Positions 24,143-32,721 of a DNA stretch of 64,000 nucleotides are shown here, piece by piece (position 1 is the stretch's first letter; the number at the start of each line of letters is the position of its first letter). Both the position numbers and the translations under genes were made by a program. Source of the DNA: Acidimicrobiales bacterium. GTDB lineage: Bacteria; Actinomycetota; Acidimicrobiia; Acidimicrobiales; SZUA-35. The notes beneath the pieces were generated by a model that made no database searches, was not told the DNA's origin, and saw nothing but the letters and a program-made list of their open reading frames with translations. The DNA lies in NCBI GenBank assembly GCA_028285495.1, contig JANQPB010000031.1:49812-113811 (forward strand), read 5' to 3'.

Positions 24143-25419
24143 GCGACCGCCCCCGGCTGGCCTACCTGACCGGCGAGTTCCCCCGGGCCACCGACACCTT
24201 CATCCAGCGCGAGATCGGCGCGCTGCGGGCCGACGGCTTCGAGCTCGACACGTTCGCCGTCCGCCGGACCGGACCGGAGCACCTCGTCGGCCCGGAACAG
24301 CGGGAGGCCAAGGCCACCACCACGTACCTCCTCGATCTCGCCAGGACGCCGGCGCTGCTCCGGGCCGTGATCGGGGCGGCCGTCCGCGCCCCCCGCCGCC
24401 TCGCCGCCGCCGCCGCGCTGGCCTGGTCGACCAAGCGACCCGGCATCCGGGGGGCGATCTACCAGCTGATCTACCTCGTCGAAGCGGTCGTCCTGGCCCG
24501 CGAGCTCCGTCGGCGCCGGATCGACCACCTGCACAACCACTTCGGCGACTCGAGCTGCACGGTGGCCATGCTCGCCTCGGCGGCCTCCGGTGTGCCCTAC
24601 AGCTTCACCCTGCACGGCTCGGCCATCTTCTACGAGGCCCACACCTGGCGGCTCGACGCCAAGCTCGACCGGGCGGCGTTCGTCGCCACCATCAGCCACT
24701 TCACCCGCAGCCAGGCCGCCATGTTCGCCGCCAGCGAGACCATGGACCGGGTCCACATCGTGCACTGCGGGGTCGAACCGGACCGACTCCAGCCGGTCGA
24801 GCACCAGGGCCTCGGTCGTCGGCTGATCTTCGTCGGCCGGGTGGTCGAGCAGAAGGGCCTCGTCGTGCTCTTCGAGGCCATGCGGCGGCTGCTCGAGGAC
24901 TTTCCGGGCCTGCGGCTCACGGTGGTCGGGGATGGTCCGGACCGCCAGGCGTTGACCGACCGGGCCGCGGTGATGGGTCTGGCCGACCACGTCGACTTCG
25001 TCGGCGCCAGGTCCCAGACCGAGGTGATCGAGCTGCTGGCCGGGGCCGACGTGTTCGTGCTGCCGAGCTACGCCGAGGGCGTACCGGTCGTCGTCATGGA
25101 GGCGCTCGGTTCCGCCGTTCCCGTCGTCGCCAGCTTCGTCGGGGGCATGGCCGAGCTGGTGACCGACGACGTCACCGGGTTCCTGGTCCGCCCGGCCGAC
25201 GCCGACCAGCTGGCCGACCGAATCGGGCGCCTCGTCGACGATCCCGAGCTGCGACGCAAGCTCGGCCGGGCCGGCCGCGACCTGGTGCTGGCCGACTTCG
25301 ACTCCCGCATCGAGGCCCGCCGGCTCGGCGCCCTGTTCGACGGCCTCCGCTCGGGCGCGTCGCTGCCGGTCCGGCCAGAGCCGCCGACGGCGGCCGCCGG
25401 CCCCGCCGACGCCGGCTGA
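24139..25419 (+). CDS. Family 4 glycosyltransferase
   Basis: GT-B-fold retaining glycosyltransferase. The N-terminal acceptor domain begins LAYLTGEFPRATDTFIQREI; the C-terminal donor domain has LIFVGRVVEQKGLVVL, LTVVGDGPDRQAL and the E-X7-E donor site in SYAEGVPVVVMEALGSAVP. The 426-aa length is typical of WcaL/colanic-acid-type enzymes. ATG 24139 overlaps the upstream stop (ATGA). It abuts the convergent minus-strand glycosyltransferase with no spacer. Confidence 0.93.
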   Translation: MSDRPRLAYLTGEFPRATDTFIQREIGALRADGFELDTFAVRRTGPEHLVGPEQREAKATTTYLLDLARTPALLRAVIGAAVRAPRRLAAAAALAWSTKRPGIRGAIYQLIYLVEAVVLARELRRRRIDHLHNHFGDSSCTVAMLASAASGVPYSFTLHGSAIFYEAHTWRLDAKLDRAAFVATISHFTRSQAAMFAASETMDRVHIVHCGVEPDRLQPVEHQGLGRRLIFVGRVVEQKGLVVLFEAMRRLLEDFPGLRLTVVGDGPDRQALTDRAAVMGLADHVDFVGARSQTEVIELLAGADVFVLPSYAEGVPVVVMEALGSAVPVVASFVGGMAELVTDDVTGFLVRPADADQLADRIGRLVDDPELRRKLGRAGRDLVLADFDSRIEARRLGALFDGLRSGASLPVRPEPPTAAAGPADAG

Positions 25420-26448
25420 TCAGCCGGGCCGGCCGACCGGCTGGTCGGTCAGGCTGTCGAGCACCTCGACCAGGGCTGCGGCGGCGGCGCCATCGGTGCA
25501 GTTGGCCTCGGCGAACTCGAGCGCCGCACGGTCGAGCCGGGCCCGCTCGGACTCGTCGCTCCACATCGTGTCGACCGCCGCCGCCAGCTCGCCGGCGTCG
25601 CCGGGATCGGCACACAGGACGTTCTCGTTCTCGCTGCAGTAGTCGTCGAGGCCGGGGCGACGGGTGATGACCATCGACCGGCCGTGCCGGAAGGTCTCGA
25701 CGATCGTGACCAGGCCGGCGGTCGTGCCCTCGCCCGTCAGGGGCACCACGTTGACCGCGGCGTGGCGGACCAGCCGTCGGATCTCGGGCCTGCTGATCTG
25801 GGACAGGATCTCGACGTTGTCCGGGACGGTCAGTCCCCGGAGCGCCCGGTCGGACGCCAGGACGAGCGTGCGATGACCGAGCTTGCCCATGGCGGCGAAG
25901 AACGTCTCGTAGTCGCGGTAGCCGGTGCCGGTGGCGAACACGTACGGCTCGTCCTGGTCCGGCGGCCTGGCGGCCTCGACCTCACCCCCGTACTGGAGTG
26001 GGACGAACGAGAAGCGCTCGACCGGTAGCCCGAGGAGGCGGCCGTAGACGGGGATCTCCGCCGTCGAGTGCACGACGAAGCGGTCGACCTGGCGGAGGGC
26101 GACCCTGGCCCCGGCCCGGCGGATGCCGGTGGCGATGCCCTCGGTGTTGAACAGCCAGGCGACGAGCGGGCGGCGATCGCAGCGGACCCGCTTCAGCCCG
26201 GCGGTCGTCGCCGCCAGTTGGGGAAAGACGGTGATGATGCCGTCGGCCGGCGCCGCGATGGCGGCGAGGGCCTGGCGACCCCGATCCGCCCATTCCCCGA
26301 CCCCGGCGCTGGCCGACGCCTGGTGCCAGTTCCGGTCGTCACCGACCCGGGGCACCAGGGTGAAACGATGGCGCCCGCCGACGACCGAGTCGCTGATCCA
26401 GCGATCGGCGGCCGTCTCGAAATATGGTGCGGCGACCACCCAGTGCAT
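25420..26448 (-). CDS. GT-B-type glycosyltransferase, family A copy 1
   Basis: Predicted 342-aa glycosyltransferase beginning MHWVVAAPYFETAADRWISD. The C-terminal half has the donor-site pattern AGLVTIVETFRHGRSMVITRRPGLDDY with nearby LVRHAAVNVVPL. It has the same length as, and is obviously paralogous to, the gene at 30320-31348; 34 of the first 43 residues match. ATG 26448 is chosen because it aligns exactly with the paralogue start and follows a GGGAACG purine stretch. It is the third member of module 1 (29194 to 25420), after the other transferase and the flippase. Confidence 0.82.
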   Translation of the reverse strand: MHWVVAAPYFETAADRWISDSVVGGRHRFTLVPRVGDDRNWHQASASAGVGEWADRGRQALAAIAAPADGIITVFPQLAATTAGLKRVRCDRRPLVAWLFNTEGIATGIRRAGARVALRQVDRFVVHSTAEIPVYGRLLGLPVERFSFVPLQYGGEVEAARPPDQDEPYVFATGTGYRDYETFFAAMGKLGHRTLVLASDRALRGLTVPDNVEILSQISRPEIRRLVRHAAVNVVPLTGEGTTAGLVTIVETFRHGRSMVITRRPGLDDYCSENENVLCADPGDAGELAAAVDTMWSDESERARLDRAALEFAEANCTDGAAAAALVEVLDSLTDQPVGRPG

Positions 26449-26649
26449 GTTCGTTCCCGCTTCCCTCGGCCGGTGAGCCCCGGTCCGGCCCGACTGGCCG
26501 GTCCTCTCCCGGGGAATCGGCCGATGGGCTGGCGGACTTGACCGACGCACACCCTAGCTCAGGATTCGTGACCTTGGGCACGATGCACACCCATGGTGGA
26601 CGCTTCGACCGACTCGTTGGACCTGCCCGTCGCTCGAGGCGAGGGTGGC

Positions 26650-27981
26650 TCAGCCGGGGACGCCCGCCGAGGCGGCCCGACCCCGCTTCCGGTCGGCCTG
26701 GCGCTGGTAGTGGACCATCGCCGCCCAGCTCACGATGACGAGATACGTCTCGCTGATCAGCGTGGCCGCCACCGCACCCTGCCAGCCGAGCCACGGGATG
26801 AGCGTGACGTAGAGCAGCGCCGACACGGCCGCCGAGGACAGGTAGATGGTGGCCCGCTCCCTGGTCTTGCCGAGGCCGAGCAGCGCGTTCAGCGGCGTGC
26901 CGCTGATGGCCATCAGCGGAACGAACAGCACCAGCCAGGGCACGATCTCCTTTGCCTCGGCGAAGTCGTCGTTGATCAGGAAGTCGATGATCGGGGTGAG
27001 CAGGTAGAGCACGACGTAGATGGCGCCGGCCGCCATCCAGCCGATGACGAACAGCACGCCGGACAGCGCAGCCGCCCGGCGGAGGTGGTAGCCGTCGGCC
27101 TCGTCCTCGCCGGGGTGCAGGAACCGGTGGAAGGCCGCCTGGCCGATCACGCGGATCGGGAAGCTGCCGAGCAGCACCACCCGGTAGGCGGCGGCGTAGA
27201 TGCCGGCGTCGTAGCGGAGTCCGAAGGCGTTCAGCGCCACCTTGTCGCCGTCGAGCTGGATCTGGCTGGCCGCCAGCGGCACCGCGAACACCGCGCTGCT
27301 CCGCCACGCGTCCTCGGGCGGGCGCCTGAAGCGGAGGTCGTAGCCCAGCTGCGGCAGGCGGCGGAAGATCAACCAGGCGGCGAGGGCGCCGTACAGCACC
27401 AGGTAGGTCAGTCCCAGGTTGCGGACCGTGAGGTTGTCGGTGACGAACAGCGCCGGGACGGCGACCAGCTTGAGCCCGACGGCCATCATCCGGACGCGGA
27501 TCATCGCCGGGAAGTCGGCGGCGATCTGCACCAGCCAGCTGGCGACCCAGATCATCGAGGCGGCGAACAGCTCGCTCGCCGTGATCAACACGATCTCGAT
27601 CAACGGCAGCTCGATGAAGACCAACGACAGCAGGATCGAGATGGCGGTCGCCACCGCGCCGGCGATGATCGCCAGCGACAGGAACGAGGCCTGGATCTGG
27701 TCGAGCGGCTCGTTGTATCGGAACCGTCGCTGGACCAGGGCCAGGCCGGGCCCCGAGTAGGTGATGGCCGAGAAGGTGGTCGACAGCGCGTACAGGCCGG
27801 TGAAGCTGCCGTACTCGGGCGGGTCGAGGACCCTCGTCAGCAACAGGAACGAGACCATCGCCGCCAGCACGGCCAGCACGTCGAGCGCGGCAGACCACAT
27901 CGTGTCGCTGGCCAGGCCGTCGAAGGCATGCCACAGCCGCGACAGGGGGCCGGAACGGCCCCGATCGTCAGATGAGCTCAT
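26650..27981 (-). CDS. Polysaccharide flippase (Wzx/MATE-like, MOP superfamily)
   Basis: A polytopic membrane protein of 443 aa with about 12 hydrophobic helices, expected to move lipid-linked oligosaccharides across the membrane. The start WSAALDVLAVLAAMVSFLLL followed by TRVLDPPEYGSFTGLYAL is typical of the polysaccharide_synt family. It lies between two glycosyltransferase genes on the same strand. No separate Wzy-type polymerase was recognised in the locus. Confidence 0.9.
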   Translation of the reverse strand: MSSSDDRGRSGPLSRLWHAFDGLASDTMWSAALDVLAVLAAMVSFLLLTRVLDPPEYGSFTGLYALSTTFSAITYSGPGLALVQRRFRYNEPLDQIQASFLSLAIIAGAVATAISILLSLVFIELPLIEIVLITASELFAASMIWVASWLVQIAADFPAMIRVRMMAVGLKLVAVPALFVTDNLTVRNLGLTYLVLYGALAAWLIFRRLPQLGYDLRFRRPPEDAWRSSAVFAVPLAASQIQLDGDKVALNAFGLRYDAGIYAAAYRVVLLGSFPIRVIGQAAFHRFLHPGEDEADGYHLRRAAALSGVLFVIGWMAAGAIYVVLYLLTPIIDFLINDDFAEAKEIVPWLVLFVPLMAISGTPLNALLGLGKTRERATIYLSSAAVSALLYVTLIPWLGWQGAVAATLISETYLVIVSWAAMVHYQRQADRKRGRAASAGVPG

Positions 27982-28105
27982 GGTTGTCAGCGCCCGATGT
28001 CGTTGCGAATGGACGATGACCGGAGGGAGCGGCCATCGTCCAGTGACATGGATTCACACTAGCAGCGCCGGCCGACGGGCCAGCGGCCACGCCCGGGGAG
28101 CAGCA

Positions 28106-29194
28106 TCACCCAGCGATGGCCCGACGCTCGCCGACGAAGTCCCGCAGCATGTCGTCGAGGCGGTCGAGGAAGGCGGTCGACGAGTACCGATCGAGCAGCA
28201 CCCGCCTGGCCCGTTCGGCCCTGGCGGTGGCCGCGGCACGATCGGCCAGGACCTCCTCGACGGCCTGTCGGAGCAGGACGGGGTCGGCCGGTGGCACGCC
28301 GACGAGGAGGTCGTCGGCGATCAGCCGGTCGATGATGCCGGTCGAGCTGGTGACGACGACGGGGGCGGCGCAGGCGATGGCTTCGAACAGCGTGGTCAAA
28401 CCGGCCGAGTAGCGGTTCTCCTTGACCGCCAGCACCATCACGTCGGCCCGCTGGTAGAGGTCGCGCAGCGAGGCGAAGTCGAGGTGCTCGAAGGTCATGT
28501 TGGCCGGCACCGGCTCGGGCATCGTGTAGCGGGTCTTGTCTGACCGATTCGGGGAGGCGAAGCACACCTCGACCGCCACGTCGGCGTCGGCGAGGGCCAG
28601 CCCCATCGTGCGGTAGTCGCGCTGCTCGACCCCGCTGCCGGCGATCAACGGCGGGGAGTTCACCGGCCGATCGACCGGCGGGCGGAAGAACGACGTGTCG
28701 GTCATCCCGTCGATCGAGTGGATCCCGGCGGCGTGGCGGCCGAAGGACCGGCGGGCGTCGTCGGCCTGCTGCTCGGTCGGGACGAGGATCAGCAACCGGA
28801 CCCGCAGCAGGACCAGGAGCCACCCGACGAGCTGGGTCCGGCGACGGTTGACGTCGATGAACGAGATGGCAAACGAGGCCCGACGGCGACGCAGTGCACA
28901 GACCAGGGCCAGCGGCACCCCGCTGTCGCAGCCGGCGGCGTAGACCGAGTCGCCCGACTCGACCCGGCCGACGACTCGGCGGGCCAGCTCCCAGTGCATC
29001 GGCTGCCCGTAGAGACGCGCCGCCAGGCGGTCGACGAGACTCGGCTCGCGCTGCCCGTCGGCCGGCTGGTTGATGTCGGCCCCGAGCCGCTCGGCCACCC
29101 TCGGCAGCACGTGTTCAGGCGACCGATCGTCGGCCGCGTCGCTGGCGAACCGGTCGAAGTCGAAGTACGTGCTCGACAGGACGTGCCAGGCCAC
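28106..29194 (-). CDS. GT-B-type glycosyltransferase, family B copy 1
   Basis: A 362-aa predicted glycosyltransferase beginning VAWHVLSSTYFDFDRFASD. The donor region is ADVMVLAVKENRYSAGLTTL followed by FEAIACAAPVVVT, with the usual Glu near the sugar donor. It is paralogous to 31460-32569, with shared YGQPMHWELARRV and GSGVEQRDYRTM segments. The GTG start at 29194 lies 6 nt behind a TAGAGT -10, and the paralogue starts at the equivalent position. It leads minus-strand module 1. Confidence 0.82.
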   Translation of the reverse strand: MAWHVLSSTYFDFDRFASDAADDRSPEHVLPRVAERLGADINQPADGQREPSLVDRLAARLYGQPMHWELARRVVGRVESGDSVYAAGCDSGVPLALVCALRRRRASFAISFIDVNRRRTQLVGWLLVLLRVRLLILVPTEQQADDARRSFGRHAAGIHSIDGMTDTSFFRPPVDRPVNSPPLIAGSGVEQRDYRTMGLALADADVAVEVCFASPNRSDKTRYTMPEPVPANMTFEHLDFASLRDLYQRADVMVLAVKENRYSAGLTTLFEAIACAAPVVVTSSTGIIDRLIADDLLVGVPPADPVLLRQAVEEVLADRAAATARAERARRVLLDRYSSTAFLDRLDDMLRDFVGERRAIAG

Positions 29195-29200
29195 GACGGC

Positions 29201-29206
29201 ACTCTA
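29201..29206 (-). promoter_or_regulatory. -10 element of family B copy 1
   Basis: TAGAGT on the minus strand, 6 nt before the GTG at 29194; leaderless geometry. Confidence 0.45.
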
Positions 29207-29297
29207 GTACGGCTCGTCGACGGGCTCCCGTGCACCCGCTCGGCAGCCGCCGGCCCCAGCGGGTCGTGTCTCGATGGGATCGCCGCCCGGCGGTGCA

Positions 29298-29303
29298 TAT
29301 GCT
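29298..29303 (+). promoter_or_regulatory. -10 element of the plus-strand family 2 glycosyltransferase
   Basis: TATGCT, 5 nt before the GTG at 29309 (or CATATG at 29296, 7 nt before it). Confidence 0.4.
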
Positions 29304-29308
29304 GCGGC

Positions 29309-30271
29309 GTGCCCTCCGATCCCAACGCGGCCGACGGCCCGCCGGCCCCGACCCGAGTCGGGGTCTACGTCTGCACGTTCCGGCGCAACGGCCCGCTCAG
29401 GCGGATGCTCGACTCGCTGCAGGTGGCGGCCGACCGGGCCGCCCCCGACGTCGAGCTCGGCGTCGCCGTGATCGACGACAACCCCGACGGCGCCGCTCGG
29501 GCCGTTGTCGACGAGTCGACCCACACCTTCCCGCTCGGCCTGCACTACCGGCACGTCGGCGCCGGCAACATCGCCAAGGCCCGCAACGCCGGACTCGAGG
29601 CGGCGATGGGCATCGGCGAGTGGGTGGCGATGGTCGACGACGACCAGGTGGTCGTTCCGCAGTGGTTGACCGAGCTGGTTGCGGTGCAGCGGCGAACGGG
29701 CGCCGATGGGGTCACGGCGCCGGTCTACCCCCGCTTCCCCGACGACGCCCCCTCGTTCCTGACCGACCAGCGCTTCGGCGAGCTGTGGGGCACGCCGCTC
29801 AAGGACGACGGCAGCCCGGTCACCGACCTGCAGACCGCCAACTCGATGATCCGGACCTCGTTCCTGGAGCAGCACCCCGACGTCCGGTTCTCGACCGACC
29901 TCGGCCGGACCGGCGGCGAGGACATGGTGTTCTACCGGGCCGCCCTGGCCGCCGGGCTGGAGGCCCGCTACAGCCGCGAGGCCGTCAACTGGGAGTACTA
30001 CGAGGGTGACCGGGCCACGTGGCGCTACCAGCTCCGCCGCTCGCTGTGGCACGGCAACACGATGGCGGTCACCGAGCTGCGGGCCGGGAGGGCCAACCGG
30101 GCCCGCCTGGTGGCCCGGGCCCTGAAGCGGGGGCTGACCGCTGCGGTGGCCGAGCCGATCGCCAGGTGGCGTCGGGGCGAGCCGGCCAGGCTCCGCTACG
30201 CGGTCACCGAGAGCCTGCTCGGCATCGGCCTGCTGCTCGGGGCCGCCGGCATCCGGCTCGACCACAGCTGA
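29309..30271 (+). CDS. Family 2 glycosyltransferase
   Basis: GT-A-fold transferase, 320 aa. Motifs: VGVYVCTFRRNGPLRRMLDS, VAVIDDNPDGAA, AKARNAGLEAAMG and the metal-binding MVDDDQVVVPQW; later GGEDMVFYRAALAAG and WEYYEGDRATWRYQLRRS. The C-terminus contains a short hydrophobic stretch. The GTG start is supported by the -10 position. It is the only plus-strand gene between the two duplicated minus-strand modules. Confidence 0.9.
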   Translation: MPSDPNAADGPPAPTRVGVYVCTFRRNGPLRRMLDSLQVAADRAAPDVELGVAVIDDNPDGAARAVVDESTHTFPLGLHYRHVGAGNIAKARNAGLEAAMGIGEWVAMVDDDQVVVPQWLTELVAVQRRTGADGVTAPVYPRFPDDAPSFLTDQRFGELWGTPLKDDGSPVTDLQTANSMIRTSFLEQHPDVRFSTDLGRTGGEDMVFYRAALAAGLEARYSREAVNWEYYEGDRATWRYQLRRSLWHGNTMAVTELRAGRANRARLVARALKRGLTAAVAEPIARWRRGEPARLRYAVTESLLGIGLLLGAAGIRLDHS

Positions 30272-30319
30272 TCGGCCGGGCGGGGCGGCGGCCGGCGGGG
30301 ACTCCTCGGCGTCGTGCGC

Positions 30320-31348
30320 TCAGCGAACCTCGGCCGGCACCTCGGGCCCGACCTCGTCGAGTATGCGGACGAGGTGCCGGGCCGCGGCCTCGTCGGTGCA
30401 GTGGGTCAGGCCGAACTCGGTTGCGCCGAGGTCGAGCCGCGCCCGCTCGTTCTCGTCCGACCACATGCGCTCGATGGCCTCGGCGAGGCCGGTCACGTCG
30501 TGGAGATCGGCGCAGAGCACCGTCTCGTCCTCGATGAAGTAGTCGTCCAGGCCCGGACGGCGGGTGGCCACGAGCGCCCGGCCGTGGCGGAACGCCTCGA
30601 CGATCGTCACGAGGCCGGCCGTGGCCGCATCGGGACTGAGCGGCAACACGTTGACCCGGGCGTGGCGGACCAGCCGGCGGATCTCGGGCCTCGGGATCTG
30701 GTCGAGGACCTCCACGTTGGTGGGGACCTGGAGCCCGGCGAGGGCCCGGGAGCCGGACAGGACGAGCGTCCGGTAGCCGAGCTTGTCGACGGCTCTGAAG
30801 AAGGTGTCGTAGTCCCGGAAGGCGCTTCCGGTGGTGAACACGTAGGGTTCGTCCTGCCCGACGGGCCGTTCGGTCTCGATGTCGCCGCCGTACTGGAACG
30901 GCACGAACGTGAACCGATCGGCCGGCAGGCCGAGCAGGTTGCTGTAGGCCTCGATCTCGGCGCTGGAGTGGACCACGAAGCGGTCGACCCGGCGGAGGCT
31001 GGCCCGGGCGACGAGCCGGCGGACCCCGGAGTTGATGCCCTCGGTGTTGAACACCCAGGCCACCAGTGGGCGGTGGTCGCGGCGGAGCTGCTGGTGGGCA
31101 CCGACGGCTGCCGCCAACTGGGGGAAGGCGGTGATCAGGCCGTCGCCGGGGGCCCGGACGGCCTGCCCGGCCTGACGGATCCGGTCGCCCCACTCGCCGA
31201 GCCCCGCTCGAGGCTTCGAGTTGTGCCAGTTGCGGTCGTCGCCGTAGCGGGGGATCAAGGTGAACTGGTGCTGGTCCCCATCGACCGCATCACTGATCCA
31301 ACGGTCCTCTGCGGTCTCGAAGTACGGCGCCGCTACCACCCAGTGCAT
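30320..31348 (-). CDS. GT-B-type glycosyltransferase, family A copy 2
   Basis: A 342-aa paralogue of 25420-26448, beginning MHWVVAAPYFETAEDRWISD. It shares LVAWVFNTEGINSG, DRFVVHSSAEIEAY, FRDYDTFFRAVDKLG and AGLVTIVEAFRHGRALVATR. ATG 31348 has GGGAGGG about 9 nt upstream. It follows family B copy 2 with a 111-bp gap and completes module 2, which lacks a flippase. I know of no biochemical assignment for this family. Confidence 0.82.
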   Translation of the reverse strand: MHWVVAAPYFETAEDRWISDAVDGDQHQFTLIPRYGDDRNWHNSKPRAGLGEWGDRIRQAGQAVRAPGDGLITAFPQLAAAVGAHQQLRRDHRPLVAWVFNTEGINSGVRRLVARASLRRVDRFVVHSSAEIEAYSNLLGLPADRFTFVPFQYGGDIETERPVGQDEPYVFTTGSAFRDYDTFFRAVDKLGYRTLVLSGSRALAGLQVPTNVEVLDQIPRPEIRRLVRHARVNVLPLSPDAATAGLVTIVEAFRHGRALVATRRPGLDDYFIEDETVLCADLHDVTGLAEAIERMWSDENERARLDLGATEFGLTHCTDEAAARHLVRILDEVGPEVPAEVR

Positions 31349-31459
31349 TCGTGCTGCCCTCCCAGCTTGGGCCCGATGCCTCTCGGGCCGACGGCGACCG
31401 TCCGCCTTGGCCATCCGGTGGCGACCCCATCGAACCGACGCCGGCCAACACCCCTCACC

Positions 31460-32569
31460 TCACTCTAACCCACCGTCGACATGCAACGGCATGGCGGCCG
31501 AACGATCGGGCACCAGGTCGGCGACGGCGCGCTCGACGTCGTCGAGGTAGGCCGCAGCCGAGTAGCGCTCGACCAGCACCTGCCGAGCCTTGACCGCACG
31601 AACCTGCGCCCGCTCGGGATCGGCGATGATCCCGTCGACCGCGGCGCGAATCGCCGCGTCGTCGCCGATGGCGACGCCGGTGATGAGGTCCTCCGCCACC
31701 AGGTCGTCGATCAGCCCGGGCGAGCCCGTCGCCACGGCCGGCGACCCGCAGGCGATGGCCTCGAGCAGGCTCGTCAGCCCGGCCGAGTAGCGGTCGCTGC
31801 ACAGCGGCACGACGGTCACGTCGGCCCGCTGGTACAACCCCCGCAGCTCGCCGAACTCGAGCCAGTGGAGGACCATGTTGTCGGGAATCGGATCGGGCAG
31901 GGCGTGCGGTGTCCTGGATGTCAGGTTCGGCGAGGCGTAGCAGATCTCGATGTCGACGTCGGCCGTGCCGAGGGCCGCGGCGAGCGTCCGGTAGTCGCGC
32001 TGCTCCACCCCGCTGCTGGCGACGAGCGGGGTGGCGTTGACCGGCCGGGACTCCGGCGGCCGGAAGAACCGGGTGTCGGTCTGGGCGCTGTTGAGGTGGA
32101 TGCCGACCGCTCGCCGACCGAACGATCGACGAGCCCGCTCCGCCTGGTGCTCGGCGGCCACCGAGACGAGCAGCCGCACGCCGACCAGCACGAGCAGCCA
32201 GCCGATGAGCCGGGCCCGACGCCGGTCGAGCGTGGTGAACGTGATGGCGAACGCCACCCGCCGCCGCCGTGCCGCACACAGCAACGCCAGCGGAAGGCCG
32301 CCGTCGCAGCCGGCGGCGTAGACGGCATCGCCGTGGCGGAGCTCGGGCAGGACCCGCCGCGCCAGCTCCCAGTGCTTCGGCTGGCCGTACAGCAGCGACG
32401 CCAGCCGGTCGAACCACGACGGCCGCTCGCCGGTGTCCGGTTGATGGATCTCCGCCCCGAGCCGCTCGGCGAGGTGGGGAAGGAGATGCATCGGCATTCG
32501 ATCGGCCGAGCTCTCGCGAGCGAACTGCTCGAAGTCGAAGTAGCTGCTTGAAACGACATGCCACGCCAC
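31460..32569 (-). CDS. GT-B-type glycosyltransferase, family B copy 2
   Basis: A 369-aa paralogue of 28106-29194, beginning VAWHVVSSSYFDFEQFARES. Donor-site region: ADVTVVPLCSDRYSAGLTSL followed by LEAIACGSPAVAT. Shared YGQPKHWELARRV and SSGVEQRDYRTL support common descent. GTG 32569 is chosen because it matches the paralogue start and has TAGCGT 8 nt upstream; the open frame runs six codons further. Confidence 0.82.
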   Translation of the reverse strand: MAWHVVSSSYFDFEQFARESSADRMPMHLLPHLAERLGAEIHQPDTGERPSWFDRLASLLYGQPKHWELARRVLPELRHGDAVYAAGCDGGLPLALLCAARRRRVAFAITFTTLDRRRARLIGWLLVLVGVRLLVSVAAEHQAERARRSFGRRAVGIHLNSAQTDTRFFRPPESRPVNATPLVASSGVEQRDYRTLAAALGTADVDIEICYASPNLTSRTPHALPDPIPDNMVLHWLEFGELRGLYQRADVTVVPLCSDRYSAGLTSLLEAIACGSPAVATGSPGLIDDLVAEDLITGVAIGDDAAIRAAVDGIIADPERAQVRAVKARQVLVERYSAAAYLDDVERAVADLVPDRSAAMPLHVDGGLE

Positions 32570-32577
32570 GAGTGCGG

Positions 32578-32583
32578 ACGCTA
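32578..32583 (-). promoter_or_regulatory. -10 element of family B copy 2
   Basis: TAGCGT on the minus strand, 8 nt before the GTG at 32569. The same arrangement is seen at the paralogue 29194. Confidence 0.45.
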
Positions 32584-32695
32584 GCACGCAGGATCGGCGA
32601 GGAGAACGAACTTACGGTGATCTTGCCCCGGCGCGCCGACCGCGTCTCCGGCGCACCGGGGCGGTCTCGGCGCCGTCGCCGGCGGCGAACGTGCG

Positions 32696-32719
32696 GGGCC
32701 GGGCTCTGCGTCCCGGCCC
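32696..32719 (-). terminator. Possible terminator hairpin after dnaE
   Basis: A perfect 8-bp stem GGGCCGGG/CCCGGCCC with an 8-nt loop starts two bases past the dnaE stop codon. There is no U-tract, so it may be a factor-assisted or weak terminator. Confidence 0.4.
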
Positions 32720-32721
32720 GC

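Noticed and set aside
9457..32569. EPS locus as a recently acquired genomic island
   Set aside because: GC content and codon style look the same as in flanking genes, and no integrase, IS element, tRNA or direct-repeat border was seen. Older transfer cannot be excluded.
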